A DNA stretch of 64,000 nucleotides, from assembly GCA_044870245.1 (NCBI GenBank), contig JBIOYR010000094.1:3424-67423 (forward strand), written 5' to 3'. A program made the position numbers and the translations under genes. The notes below the pieces were generated by a model, which had not been told where the DNA came from, made no database searches, and saw only the letters and a program-made list of their open reading frames with translations. Source of the DNA: DATAFF01 sp044870245 (lineage in GTDB: Bacteria; Pseudomonadota; Alphaproteobacteria; Rhizobiales; Aestuariivirgaceae). Shown in pieces: positions 43,067 to 51,865 of this stretch (the first letter of the stretch is position 1; every line of letters begins with the position of its first letter).

Positions 43067-43869
43067 TGGCTTCGCTCGCCGGTTGGCGCATGGTTCTCGG
43101 CGCGATCGCGGTCGCATTGGTGGCCTACATGGCGGTCGCCTATTGGATCTTGCCCCGCCTGTGGCGCCACTATGAGCATCAGCGGGGCCTCGCCGGCATG
43201 CCGATGGTCACCCACACCGCCCAGGGCATACCCGGCGATCCGATCAATATCGGCCTGGTCGGGACCGAGGAGGACCTCGTCAGGGCTTTCGACAACGCCC
43301 AATGGTTCCCGGCGGACCCGATCACGCTGCGCTCGAGCATCGAGATCGTCGGCAGCGTGCTGCTCCACCGTCGCTATCGCCATGCCCCGGTCAGCCCGCT
43401 GTTCTTCGTCGGCCGCCGTGAGGATCTCGCCTTCGAGAAGCTCGTCGGCGGCAGTGCTCGGCAGCGCGGCCATATCCGCCTGTGGCGGGTGCTGGACAAG
43501 GGCGAGGAGCAGCGGCCGGTTTGGCTCGGCTCCGCCACCTTCGACGAGGGCATCGGCCTCAGCCATTATACCGGCGCGGTGACCCATCGCATCGCGCCCG
43601 ACATCGATGCTCAGCGTGATGGGCTGATCGGCGACCTGGCGGGCGCCAACATGCTCGAGGCGATCTATCTCGTCTACGGCATCGGCCCGACGCTCAGGGG
43701 CCGCAATGGCGAAGGCAATCGCTATCACACCGATGGCGAGGTCAAGGTCGGCCGGCTGGTCGAGAAAGGTGTCGCCGCCACCGCGCCGCCGGAGGAGACG
43801 CCGAGCTCGCTTGCGGTCGAGGTCAAGCTGGCGATCTGGCGCCAGATGCGCGGATTGATCGGCGACTGA
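43066..43869 (+). CDS. LssY C-terminal domain protein, membrane-anchored
   Basis: A 267-aa protein with an N-terminal membrane helix (MVLGAIAVALVAYMAVAYWI) and a LssY C-terminal domain: NIGLVGTEEDLVRAFDNAQW, PVSPLFFVGRREDLAFEK, RGHIRLWRVLDKGEEQRPVW, GAVTHRIAPDIDAQRDGL. The same domain ends the DedA-PAP2 fusion at 19243-21363, but here it stands alone. Its function is unknown; in LssY/DedA fusions it is linked to lipid or phosphate handling. ATG 43066 shares one base with the yqhA stop, so it is coupled to yqhA. Confidence 0.85.
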   Translation: MASLAGWRMVLGAIAVALVAYMAVAYWILPRLWRHYEHQRGLAGMPMVTHTAQGIPGDPINIGLVGTEEDLVRAFDNAQWFPADPITLRSSIEIVGSVLLHRRYRHAPVSPLFFVGRREDLAFEKLVGGSARQRGHIRLWRVLDKGEEQRPVWLGSATFDEGIGLSHYTGAVTHRIAPDIDAQRDGLIGDLAGANMLEAIYLVYGIGPTLRGRNGEGNRYHTDGEVKVGRLVEKGVAATAPPEETPSSLAVEVKLAIWRQMRGLIGD

Positions 43870-43940
43870 CGCCCTTTGACTCGACTGTCGAATTCGGTCA
43901 GGCTCGCAGCATCCGAAAAATCGCTTCCTGGGAGGGTTTC

Positions 43941-44993
43941 ATGCGCATTCCTGCGTTTCGTGCCTGGAGCCTGCTTGCCGCGCTTTGTCTCATGAGCGGT
44001 GCCGCCGCGGCCGCCGAGCTCAATGCCTTGATCTGGTGCGATCATGCCGATCCCAATCTGCTCAAGCCCTTCGAGGATGCCAATGGCGTCAAGGTGAACC
44101 TGAAGGAATTCGAGGGCACCGGTGCCGGCTTCGCCATTGTCGATCAGTCGCAGCCCGGCGACTGGGACGTCATGGTGATCGATTCGATCGATGTCCCCCG
44201 CGGCGTCGAGAAGAAGTTGTTCGATCCCCTGCCCGAGGACAAGCTGCCGATCGGCGACCTCTATCCCGAGGTGCGGATGGACGACACCACCAAGGTCGAT
44301 GGCAAGCGCTACGGCATCACCGAGAAGTTCGGCTACAACACCATCGGCTTCAACAAGGACAAGGTCGATCAGGCCGACATGCAGTCGCTCGCCGCCCTGA
44401 CCGATCCGAAATACAAGGGGCGCATCGCGATCTATGATTACTATCTGCCGGTGATCGGCATGGCGGCGCTGGCGCTCGGCAAGAAGACCGCCGATCTGAC
44501 CGCGGCCGACCTGCCGGCGATCAAGGATGTCCTGCTCAAGATGAAGGCGAATGCCAAGCTGGTCGGCGAGGTGACGGCGAGCCAGACGGCGCTCGCCACC
44601 GGCGAGGTCGACATTCTGGTCGGGGGTGGCGAATGGGTCACCGCCGGGCTCTCGAAGGAGAATCCGGCGCTCGATTTTTCCATTCCGAAGGAGGGTGGAA
44701 TCCTGTGGTCGCAGTCCCTCGCCATGTTCGCGGCCAGCAAGAACAAGGACCTCGCCCTCAAGTTCATCCAATATGTGCTGTCGCCCGCAGGGCAGGCGCG
44801 GCTTGCCACATCGTCCTGCTACTGGGGCATGCCGGCCAACAGCAAGGCGACCCTGACCGATGACCAGAAGCGGACCCTGCGCTTCGACGAGCAGCCCTCG
44901 TTCCTCGCGCGGGCGCAGCGCTATCCGGCGCCCGACGCCGCGCTCGACAAGAAGATGCAGGATGTCTGGACGGAGATGCTGCAGGCCAAATAG
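43941..44993 (+). CDS. Polyamine-type ABC transporter substrate-binding protein
   Basis: A 350-aa periplasmic protein with signal peptide (AWSLLAALCLMSGAAAAAE). It has the PotD/PotF-type layout: LNALIWCDHADPNLLKPFED, a strand-helix hinge (DWDVMVIDSIDVPRGV), KRYGITEKFGYNTIGFNKDK, and a C-terminal lobe with GGGEWVTAGLSKENPALDF and IQYVLSPAGQARL. First gene of an ABC operon with two permeases and an ATPase. Ligand: polyamine or another small amine by family; no residue set I can read proves it. Confidence 0.85.
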   Translation: MRIPAFRAWSLLAALCLMSGAAAAAELNALIWCDHADPNLLKPFEDANGVKVNLKEFEGTGAGFAIVDQSQPGDWDVMVIDSIDVPRGVEKKLFDPLPEDKLPIGDLYPEVRMDDTTKVDGKRYGITEKFGYNTIGFNKDKVDQADMQSLAALTDPKYKGRIAIYDYYLPVIGMAALALGKKTADLTAADLPAIKDVLLKMKANAKLVGEVTASQTALATGEVDILVGGGEWVTAGLSKENPALDFSIPKEGGILWSQSLAMFAASKNKDLALKFIQYVLSPAGQARLATSSCYWGMPANSKATLTDDQKRTLRFDEQPSFLARAQRYPAPDAALDKKMQDVWTEMLQAK

Positions 44994-44996
44994 CCG

Positions 44997-45830
44997 ATGA
45001 GCTCGGTCCGCGCGATCGCCCGGCTGCTGATCGCTCCGGCGCTCGCCTGGACCGTGCTCTTCTTCATCCTCCCCTTTGCCGCGATGGTTCTCGTCAGCCT
45101 CGAGGACCAGGCGGAGCGCACCTGGACGCTGGCCAATTACGGCCAGTTCTTCGCCAATCCCAATTACTTCCAGGCGATGGTCAACTCGCTCGAGGTCACC
45201 GCGCTCGTCACCGTCGTCTCGCTCGTTCTCGCCTATCCCTTCGCCTGGATCCTCGCCGAGATCGTCCCGGAGCGCTGGCAGCGTTTCGCCCTGATGCTGG
45301 CGGTGCTGCCGTTCTGGACCTCCTATATCGTCCGCTCCTACAGCTGGCTGCTGGTGCTCGCCGAGCGCGGCATCGTCAACGGCGCGCTCACCGCGGCCGG
45401 CCTGGTCGACGAGCCGCTGCGCCTCGCCAACACCCGCACCGCCACGGTGATCGGCTTCACCCACTTCTTCGTCATGCTGCTGACCTTGACCATCTACGCC
45501 AATCTCAAGCAGCTGAACCCGAACTACCGCCGCGCTGCTGCCGATCTCGGCGCGGGCCCCGTTGCCGCATTCATTCACGTGGTCCTGCCCCTGACCGCGC
45601 CGGGGATCGTCGTCGGCTCCTTCCTGACCTTCGTGATCGCCATGGGCGACTACATCACGCCGCAGATCCTCGGCGGCAACAACGAGCTCCTGATGCCGCA
45701 GCTCATCATGATGCAGATCGGTCGGCGCGGCGATTTCCCGCTCGCCTCCGCCCTGTCGCTGATCCTGATGGGCGTGGTGAGCATCGCCTATCTCGGCGCG
45801 GCGCGCTGGCTCAAGCTCGAGCGGGCGTGA
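44997..45830 (+). CDS. ABC transporter permease (PotB type)
   Basis: A 277-aa inner-membrane permease with six helices; the start LLIAPALAWTVLFFILPFAA and the EAA loop LNPNYRRAAADLGAGPVAAFIHVVLP (residues about 175-200) contact the ATPase. FVIAMGDYITPQILGG is typical for spermidine/putrescine PotB-type proteins. It starts 4 bp after the binding protein and its TGA overlaps the GTG of the second permease. It should form a heterodimer with the following gene product. Confidence 0.9.
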   Translation: MSSVRAIARLLIAPALAWTVLFFILPFAAMVLVSLEDQAERTWTLANYGQFFANPNYFQAMVNSLEVTALVTVVSLVLAYPFAWILAEIVPERWQRFALMLAVLPFWTSYIVRSYSWLLVLAERGIVNGALTAAGLVDEPLRLANTRTATVIGFTHFFVMLLTLTIYANLKQLNPNYRRAAADLGAGPVAAFIHVVLPLTAPGIVVGSFLTFVIAMGDYITPQILGGNNELLMPQLIMMQIGRRGDFPLASALSLILMGVVSIAYLGAARWLKLERA

Positions 45831-46612
45831 CCGTGCTGCGCTTGTCGACCATTCTCGCCTATGCCTATGCAGCGGTGATCTTCGGCTTCATCTTTCTGCC
45901 AGTCATCGTCCTCGGGCTGTTCTCGCTTCAGGCCTCCTCGCTGCCCATCCCGCCCTTCACCGGCCCGTCGCTGCGCTGGTACCAGGCGGTCGTCAACGAT
46001 CCCCGCCTGGTGAGCGCGCTCATCAACTCGCTCTTCGTGGCCGTGCTGTCCTCGGCCCTTTCGGTGGTGCTCGGCTTTCTCGCCGCCTGGGGGTTTGCCC
46101 GCCATGTCGTCCCCGCGGCCCGTGTGCTCCGTGGACTGATCATCTTGCCGCTCGCCGTCAGCTATCTGATCATCGGCATGGGGCTTCTCGTCTTCTTCAA
46201 CCAGCTCGGCATGCCGAAATCCCTGACCGCCGCCGCCATCGGCCATGTGGTGATCAACCTGCCGCTCTGCTTCTCCATCATCTACAGCCAGATGGGCGAC
46301 CATCAGGTGAACATCGAGCGGGCCGCCCGCGACCTCGGGGCAGGGGAGTGGCAGGTGATGCTGCTCGTCACCGCCCCGATGCTGTGGCCGGCGATCTTCG
46401 CCGCGTTCTTCCTGTCGATGACCTTTTCCTGGGACGAGTTCATCATCGCCTTTCTGCTCACCCGCTTCGACACGACCTTGCCGGTCGAGATCTGGAACCT
46501 GCTGCGCTCGGGTCTGAACCCCAAGACCAATGCGGCAGGCTCGCTGGTCTTCATCGTCTCGGTCCTGCTCGCCATCATTGCCGAGCTCGTCACTTTCCGG
46601 AGACGTTCGTGA
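45827..46612 (+). CDS. ABC transporter permease (PotC type)
   Basis: A 261-aa permease with six helices: YAYAAVIFGFIFLPVIVLGL at the start, and the PotC-like LFSLQASSLPIPPFTGPSLR segment. The EAA loop is in NIERAARDLGAGEWQVMLLVTA; AAFFLSMTFSWDEFIIAFLL is the usual end region of PotC. GTG start overlaps the PotB-type stop, and its own stop overlaps the GTG of the ATPase gene, so the three are translated in series. Confidence 0.9.
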   Translation: MTVLRLSTILAYAYAAVIFGFIFLPVIVLGLFSLQASSLPIPPFTGPSLRWYQAVVNDPRLVSALINSLFVAVLSSALSVVLGFLAAWGFARHVVPAARVLRGLIILPLAVSYLIIGMGLLVFFNQLGMPKSLTAAAIGHVVINLPLCFSIIYSQMGDHQVNIERAARDLGAGEWQVMLLVTAPMLWPAIFAAFFLSMTFSWDEFIIAFLLTRFDTTLPVEIWNLLRSGLNPKTNAAGSLVFIVSVLLAIIAELVTFRRRS

Positions 46613-47673
46613 TCGATGCCCTGGTCGAAGTCCACGACCTTCATCACCGCTATGGCGAGGCCGTGGCGCTCGACGGCGTCTCGCTGGCCATCGCGCCGGG
46701 CGCCTATACCGTGCTGCTCGGTCCTTCCGGCTCCGGCAAGACAACGCTGCTCTCGATCCTCGGCGGCTTTGTCGTTCCGACCCGCGGACGTGTGCTGATC
46801 AATGGCGCGGATTGCACGCGGCTGAGCCCACAGGCGCGCCCCACCGCCACGGTGTTTCAGGACTACGCGCTCTTTCCCCATATGTCGGTCGAATCGAATG
46901 TCGGCTTCGGGCTGATGATGCGGCGGCTCGACCGGCAGGAGCGCCGCCATCGGGTCGCCGCCGCGCTTGCCCTGGTCGGTCTCGCCGGGCTCGCCGTCAA
47001 GCGGCCGCACCAGCTTTCCGGGGGTCAGCGCCAGCGCGTCGCGCTCGCCCGCGCGCTGGTCGTCGAGCCGGCCGTCCTGTTGCTCGACGAGCCGCTCGGC
47101 GCCCTCGACCTCAAGCTCAGGCGCCAGATGCAGGACGAGCTCAAGGCCCTCCAGCACCGCGTCGGCACCGCCTTCGTCCATGTCACGCATGATCAGGAGG
47201 AAGCCATGGCGCTCGCCGATCATTGCGTGGTGATGAACCGCGGGCGGATCGAGGACGATGGGCCGCCCGAGCGGGTCTATGCCCGGCCGGCGAGCCGGTT
47301 CACCGCCTCCTTCATGGGCGACAGCACCGCGCTCGAGGCAACCGTCATCGAGAGGACGGAAGGAGCGGTCCTGGCGTCGACCAGCCTTGGCGACGTCCGC
47401 ATCGCGGCGGAAGCACCGCTCGGCGCGCCGATCCTCCTCTCGCTGCGGCCGGAGCACCTCCATCTCGGCGAGCCGCTGAAGCCCCTCCATCTCGGTGATG
47501 CCGAGGTCTCGGGCGTGGTGTTCCAAGGCAGTTTCCGGAGGGTCACCGCGGTGTCCCTGCGCGACCCGGCAGTTCTGTTCGAGGCCAGGGTTCCGCCCGG
47601 CCCGACGATTGCCGTCGGCATGCGCCTCGCCATATCCTGTGACCCCGAGAACGTGATCGTCACGACGAGGTGA
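46609..47673 (+). CDS. ABC transporter ATP-binding protein (PotA type)
   Basis: A 354-aa ATPase. Walker A LLGPSGSGKTTLLSIL, Q-loop FQDYALFPHMSV, signature LSGGQRQRVALARAL, Walker B VLLLDEPLGALD, switch His in THDQEEAMALAD. Residues about 235-354 are a TOBE regulatory domain. GTG 46609 overlaps the stop of the permease; the frame is open further upstream without homology. Its stop overlaps the start of the MBL hydrolase gene. Confidence 0.93.
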   Translation: MIDALVEVHDLHHRYGEAVALDGVSLAIAPGAYTVLLGPSGSGKTTLLSILGGFVVPTRGRVLINGADCTRLSPQARPTATVFQDYALFPHMSVESNVGFGLMMRRLDRQERRHRVAAALALVGLAGLAVKRPHQLSGGQRQRVALARALVVEPAVLLLDEPLGALDLKLRRQMQDELKALQHRVGTAFVHVTHDQEEAMALADHCVVMNRGRIEDDGPPERVYARPASRFTASFMGDSTALEATVIERTEGAVLASTSLGDVRIAAEAPLGAPILLSLRPEHLHLGEPLKPLHLGDAEVSGVVFQGSFRRVTAVSLRDPAVLFEARVPPGPTIAVGMRLAISCDPENVIVTTR

Positions 47674-48431
47674 AAGTGGCTGAGAGCGGCTGGGTTGATC
47701 CCGGCGACTGGTACGAGACCATCCGCATGAGCGACGATGTCACGCTCGTCCACGAGCCTTGGATCAAGCCTTTCTACCGTTGCAACATGTGGCATGTTCG
47801 CGGCCGCGACCGCGATCTCCTGTTCGACACCGGCCTCGGCCATGTCAGCCTCCGGCGCCACGTCCCGCTGGTGACCGGTCGCCCGATCGTCTGTGTCGCG
47901 AGCCACACCCATTTCGATCATATCGGCTGCCATCACGAGTTCGACGACCGCCGTGTCGAAGCCTCCGAAGCGGCGATCCTCGCCAATCCGCGCCGCGACT
48001 GGACGCTCGCCGATCGTTATGCCACCGATGAAATGTTCCTTTCCCCGCCTCGCGGCTGGAACGCTGCCGCCTATCGCGTCGCGCCGGCACCGGCAACGGG
48101 CCTTCTCCGTCATGGCGACCTGATCGATCTCGGCAACCGCGCCTTCGAGGTCGTCCACACCCCGGGACACTCGCCGGGCGGCATCGCGCTCTTCGAGGCG
48201 AGGACCGGCATCCTCCTCTCCGGCGACATCGTCTATGACGGCCCGCTGATCGACGATGCCTATCACTCCGATCGCGCTGATTACGCCACCACCATGGCAA
48301 TGCTCCGCCGCCTCCCCGTCGAGGTCGTCCATGGCGGCCATTTCCCGAGCTTCGGGCCGACCCGCTATCGCCAGATCATCGACGAGTATCTCGCCGGCCT
48401 GCGCACCCCGGGATGCCACTTGAGTCAGTAG
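47670..48431 (+). CDS. MBL-fold metallo-hydrolase
   Basis: A 253-aa metallo-beta-lactamase-fold hydrolase. Metal motif ASHTHFDHIGCHHEFDDR (HxHxDH), the next His in VHTPGHSPGGIALFE, Asp in LLSGDIVYDGPLID and the last His in VVHGGHFPSFGPTRY. The GTG overlaps the ATPase stop, so it is the fifth gene of the ABC operon and may act on the imported compound; this is context only. The closing residues LSQ and TAG are read from a heptamer repeat. Confidence 0.88.
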   Translation: MKVAESGWVDPGDWYETIRMSDDVTLVHEPWIKPFYRCNMWHVRGRDRDLLFDTGLGHVSLRRHVPLVTGRPIVCVASHTHFDHIGCHHEFDDRRVEASEAAILANPRRDWTLADRYATDEMFLSPPRGWNAAAYRVAPAPATGLLRHGDLIDLGNRAFEVVHTPGHSPGGIALFEARTGILLSGDIVYDGPLIDDAYHSDRADYATTMAMLRRLPVEVVHGGHFPSFGPTRYRQIIDEYLAGLRTPGCHLSQ

Positions 48432-48495
48432 GCAGTAGGCAGTAGGCAGAAGGGAAGCGCTCCATATACTGCCTATCTGCCTAATGCCTATTGCC
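48425..48495. repeat. Heptamer repeat array after the MBL hydrolase
   Basis: TCAGTAGGCAGTAGGCAGTA (direct units containing the TAG stop 48429-48431), spacer with AAGGGAAGCGCTCCATA, then CTGCCTATCTGCC-TAATGCC-TATTGCC inverted units. The two arms can pair over about 25 nt with few mismatches, so it likely folds at the mRNA 3' end. Confidence 0.88.
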
Positions 48496-48586
48496 CTCTC
48501 TTTACACTTCTTTGCAAATCCGAGACCCGCGGGAAATCGCCGAGCTGGATCTCCTTCGCTGATTGCCTCAACCAAAGGAGAGCACA

Positions 48587-49156
48587 ATGAGCGATCATCT
48601 CGATCCCGTTTCTTCGCCTGACACGTCACCGCCGCCGGTGAAGGGCGGAAGGAATTGGCTGATCCTGCCGACCATCGCGCTGGCCGCGGCATTGACCGGG
48701 GCGGCCGCGGGCAGTGCGGTGAGCGACTACAACGGCTCGGCCATGCCGATCCATTTCATGGGCGGCCATGATTTCGACCCCGCCCGGGCCGAGGAGCACG
48801 CCGACCGCATGGTGCGTCATCTTGCCATCGAGGTCGATGCCACCAACGAGCAGACCGACAAGCTGCGCGCCATCATGAAGGCCACGGTGAAGGATCTCGT
48901 TCCGCTGCGCGAGAAGATCAAATCGGCCCGCGAGCGCGCCCGCGAGCTGCTCACCGCCCCGACCATCGACCGCGCCGCCATCGAGCAGCTCCGCTCGGAG
49001 CAGATGGCCAATCTCGACACCGGCAGCCGCCGCATCGCCCAAGGATTGGCGGATGCCGCCGACGTTCTGAGCGTCGAGCAGCGACGCAAGCTCGAGGAGA
49101 AGCTTGACGAATGGCGTGAGCGCAGGGCTTTCTGGCGCCCATGGCATCGCGGATGA
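48587..49156 (+). CDS. CpxP/Spy-like periplasmic protein (heavy-metal sensor family)
   Basis: A 189-aa protein with an N-terminal membrane helix (NWLILPTIALAAALTGAAAG) and a helical periplasmic part containing MVRHLAIEVDATNEQTDKLR, LREKIKSARERARELLTAP and LSVEQRRKLEEKLDEW, the LTxxQ-like repeats of Spy/CpxP proteins. Such proteins hold unfolded envelope proteins and damp a CpxA-type kinase. The response regulator and histidine kinase follow directly, which fits that role. ATG 48587 has AAAGGAGAGC upstream; a 24-bp longer frame is less likely. Confidence 0.8.
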   Translation: MSDHLDPVSSPDTSPPPVKGGRNWLILPTIALAAALTGAAAGSAVSDYNGSAMPIHFMGGHDFDPARAEEHADRMVRHLAIEVDATNEQTDKLRAIMKATVKDLVPLREKIKSARERARELLTAPTIDRAAIEQLRSEQMANLDTGSRRIAQGLADAADVLSVEQRRKLEEKLDEWRERRAFWRPWHRG

Positions 49157-49160
49157 ACGC

Positions 49161-49844
49161 TTGAGCGACCGTATCCTGCTCATCGAGGATGACAGCCGCC
49201 TGGCCGAGATGGTGTCCGACTATCTCGGCCAGTCGGGCTTTCGCGTGTCGCGCGCCGCCAATGGCGCCGCCGGCCTGCAGATGCAGGCGAGCGACAGCTT
49301 CGACATCGTCGTGCTCGACCTGATGCTGCCCGACATGGACGGGACCGACGTCTGCCGCCAGCTGCGCCAGCGCGGCAGCATCCCGATCCTCATGCTGACG
49401 GCGCGCGGCGATGCCATGGACCGCGTCATCGGGCTCGAGATGGGCGCCGACGACTATCTGCCAAAGCCGTTCGAGCCGCGCGAGTTGCTGGCGAGGCTCC
49501 GGGCCATTCTCAGGCGTGGCCGCGCCGTCCCCGAGAGCATTCTCCGCTTCGGCCGGCTCGAGATCGACTGCAATGCCCGCGAGGTCCGCCTCGACGGCGA
49601 GCCGCGGCCGCTGACCAGCCACCAATTCGGCCTTCTCCTCGCCTTGGCCCGCCGCGCCGGCCGCGTCATGACACGCGAGGCGCTGATGGAAATCATGAAG
49701 AACGAGCCGCTCGAGGCTTTCGACCGCTCGATCGATGTTCACATCTCGCGCATCCGCGCCCTGATCGAGGACGACCACAAGAAGCCCCGCCGCGTCATCA
49801 CCATCCGCGGCGTCGGCTATGTCTTCGCCAAGGCGCAAGACTAG
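49161..49844 (+). CDS. OmpR-family response regulator
   Basis: A 227-aa two-domain regulator. Receiver: RILLIEDDSRLAEMVSDYL (acidic pocket), phosphoacceptor Asp53 in VVLDLMLPDMDG, Thr in LMLTARGD and Lys in LPKPFEPRELLAR. DNA-binding winged helix: LTSHQFGLLLALARRAGRV, DRSIDVHISRIRALIEDD and ITIRGVGYVFA. TTG 49161 is taken as start, 5 bp after the CpxP-like gene; the frame also runs upstream within that gene. It pairs with the histidine kinase downstream. Confidence 0.9.
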   Translation: MSDRILLIEDDSRLAEMVSDYLGQSGFRVSRAANGAAGLQMQASDSFDIVVLDLMLPDMDGTDVCRQLRQRGSIPILMLTARGDAMDRVIGLEMGADDYLPKPFEPRELLARLRAILRRGRAVPESILRFGRLEIDCNAREVRLDGEPRPLTSHQFGLLLALARRAGRVMTREALMEIMKNEPLEAFDRSIDVHISRIRALIEDDHKKPRRVITIRGVGYVFAKAQD

Positions 49845-49858
49845 AGGCGTGCCCTGCG

Positions 49859-51136
49859 ATGCGGCGGCTCTACCACCAGCTCTATCTCACCATCATCGCG
49901 AGCCTGGTGCTGGTGGTGCTGGTGGCGGGCCTCCTGTGGCGCCTCGGACCGAACGACACCCCCTCCTCGCGCGCCTTCGAGATCGCTGGCGAGCTGATGG
50001 CCGCGCAATTGCCGCCGGCCGCCGCCGGGGCGGCGGCGCAGCAGCAGGCGATCGCCCGCCTGCATGAGCAGCTCGACATCGATGTCGGCCTGTTCGACAG
50101 CGCCCGCCATCCCCTCGCCACTGCCGGTCGCCCCGTGCCCAAGCCGGCCGCCCGCCAATCTCATGGCTGGATCTATGGTCCTGACGGCGCCGCCTGGGCG
50201 ATCAAGCTGCCCGACAGCCGATGGATCGTCGCCCGCCCGTCGATCCCGCCGCACCGCCCGGTGCTCCGCCTGATCGTCTTCCTCGGCGGCATTGCGCTCG
50301 CGGTGGCGCTCTGCGCCTATCCGGTGGTGCGCCGGCTGACGGGCCGCCTCGAGCGGCTGCAGCAGGGCGTCGAGCAGCTCGGCTCCGGCGATCTCTCGGC
50401 CCGCGTCAAGGTCGAGGGCAGCGACGAGGTCGCCCGTCTCGCCGCGAGCTTCAACCGCGCCGCCGGCCGCATCGAGGAGCTGGTCAGCGCCCACAAGCTC
50501 CTCCTCGCCAACACCTCGCACGAGCTGCGCACGCCATTGTCGCGCATCCGTTTCGGCGTCGAGCTCATGCTCGAGGACGCAGGCGGCCGCGGCAAGACCG
50601 AGCTCCTCGCTGACATTGCCGAGCTTGACCGGCTGATCGACGAGATCCTGCTGTCGAGCCGGCTTGATGCCCATGCGGTGAACCGGGCGGATGAGGAGAT
50701 CGATCTGCTTGCCCTCGCCGCCGAGGAGGGCGCGCGCTATGACGACTGCACGCTCGAAGGTCAGTCGGTGACGGTGATCGGCGACCGCGGCCTGTTGCAG
50801 CGCATGCTGCGCAACCTTCTCGACAATGCCGAGCGCCATGGCAAATCGCCGATCGAGATCCGCGTCGGTCTCCGTGACGGGCTGGCGTCGATCGTCGTGT
50901 CCGATCAGGGACCGGGTGTGCCGGAGAGCGAGCGCGAGCTGATCTTCTCACCCTTCTATCGCGGCGGCTCGGGCAGGGAATCCGGCCGCGGCACCGGCCT
51001 TGGCCTGACCCTCGTCCACCAGATCGCCAGCAACCATGGTGGCACTGCCCGATGGGCGCCGACACGCGACAGGCCGAGCCGGATCGAGGTCACCTTGCCG
51101 CTCGCCGGGAACCGTGTGACTTTGCGGAGGGAGTGA
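49859..51136 (+). CDS. Sensor histidine kinase, CpxA-like
   Basis: A 425-aa membrane kinase: first helix at residues about 9-27 (LYLTIIASLVLVVLVAGLLW), a 100-residue periplasmic domain, second helix (LRLIVFLGGIALAVALCAYP), HAMP (RRLTGRLERLQQGVEQLGSG), phosphoacceptor His221 in SHELRTPLSRIRFGVEL, N box LLDNAERHG, and G boxes VSDQGPGVPE and RGTGLGLTLVHQI. The upstream regulator and CpxP-like protein make this a complete envelope-stress unit. The signal sensed is not known. Confidence 0.92.
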   Translation: MRRLYHQLYLTIIASLVLVVLVAGLLWRLGPNDTPSSRAFEIAGELMAAQLPPAAAGAAAQQQAIARLHEQLDIDVGLFDSARHPLATAGRPVPKPAARQSHGWIYGPDGAAWAIKLPDSRWIVARPSIPPHRPVLRLIVFLGGIALAVALCAYPVVRRLTGRLERLQQGVEQLGSGDLSARVKVEGSDEVARLAASFNRAAGRIEELVSAHKLLLANTSHELRTPLSRIRFGVELMLEDAGGRGKTELLADIAELDRLIDEILLSSRLDAHAVNRADEEIDLLALAAEEGARYDDCTLEGQSVTVIGDRGLLQRMLRNLLDNAERHGKSPIEIRVGLRDGLASIVVSDQGPGVPESERELIFSPFYRGGSGRESGRGTGLGLTLVHQIASNHGGTARWAPTRDRPSRIEVTLPLAGNRVTLRRE

Positions 51137-51175
51137 ACTATAAGGGGCCTGGTTCCGGCCCATGGAGCAACCCCG

Positions 51176-51460
51176 GTGTCGTTCTTGAAAAACCTGTTCG
51201 GCTGGGGAAAGGCGCGCAGCGACGACGGAGCGGCGGCCAAGGAGGTCGAGCACAAGGGCTTCCTCATCACTGCCAAGCCCTATCTGGAGAGCGGCCAATA
51301 TCAGCTCGCCGGAACGATCTCGCGCTCGACCGGCGAGGGCCGCCAGGAGCACGCCTTCATCCGCGCCGACCGCTTCGCCAGCCGCGAGGCCGCGACCGAG
51401 GCGGCGATCGCCAAGGGTCGCCAATTGATCGACGAGCAGGGCGACAAGCTCTTCGGCTGA
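51176..51460 (+). CDS. HlyU family protein
   Basis: A 94-aa protein of the HlyU family (transcription activator of haemolysin in Vibrio; the alphaproteobacterial members are of unclear role). It opens with SFLKNLFGWGK; the core is VEHKGFLITAKPYLESGQYQ, RQEHAFIRADRFASREAATE and KGRQLIDEQGDKLFG. GTG 51176. It is 39 bp after the histidine kinase in the same direction and may be in the same transcript. Function here is inferred only. Confidence 0.85.
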   Translation: MSFLKNLFGWGKARSDDGAAAKEVEHKGFLITAKPYLESGQYQLAGTISRSTGEGRQEHAFIRADRFASREAATEAAIAKGRQLIDEQGDKLFG

Positions 51461-51598
51461 CGAATTTTTTCAAAGTCCGCCACCCTTTGGCCAAATCGAC
51501 ACACCGACGTGACAAACGACCAGGACCGCCACGACTCCCCCTGGATCATCTTACGATTCTCGTGAACTATGCCGACGAGTCAGTGAGTTGGTGTCGAA

Positions 51599-51865
51599 AT
51601 GAACAAGATTGTCGATCTCGCCGAGCAGAACCTGGCGCTGCTGCTCCTCGAACGGGACGTGCTGAAGGCCGATGTCGAGAGGCTGAGCGCCATTGTCGCC
51701 AATCTCGAAGCCAAGCTCTCCAGCCTGGCGCCGTCCTGCCATCAGGGATGCCGCTTCGACCATTTCGAGGATCGCGAGCGCATGCGGGTCGACCATATCG
51801 GCCGGCTGATCGAGGAGCGCAACGAGGCCTGGAAGGAGCTGGCGCGTCGGCGGTCGGGCTCTTAG
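51599..51865 (+). CDS. Small coiled-coil protein of unknown function
   Basis: An 88-aa helical protein with a Leu-rich heptad N-terminus (LALLLLERDVLKADVERLSA) and a conserved-looking middle with two Cys and His (PSCHQGCRFDHFEDRERMRV), ending in IEERNEAWKELARRR. No family recognised; phage-like or cytoskeletal guesses are unsupported. The stop TAG belongs to a heptamer repeat. ATG 51599 has no convincing ribosome site. Codon usage is normal. Confidence 0.55.
   Translation: MNKIVDLAEQNLALLLLERDVLKADVERLSAIVANLEAKLSSLAPSCHQGCRFDHFEDRERMRVDHIGRLIEERNEAWKELARRRSGS

Noticed and set aside
39356..43117. A 1253-codon open frame on the minus strand across the RND genes
   Set aside because: It is antisense to well-supported genes (AcrB-type pump, YqhA) and has Asp/Arg/His-rich shadow composition usual for high-GC DNA.
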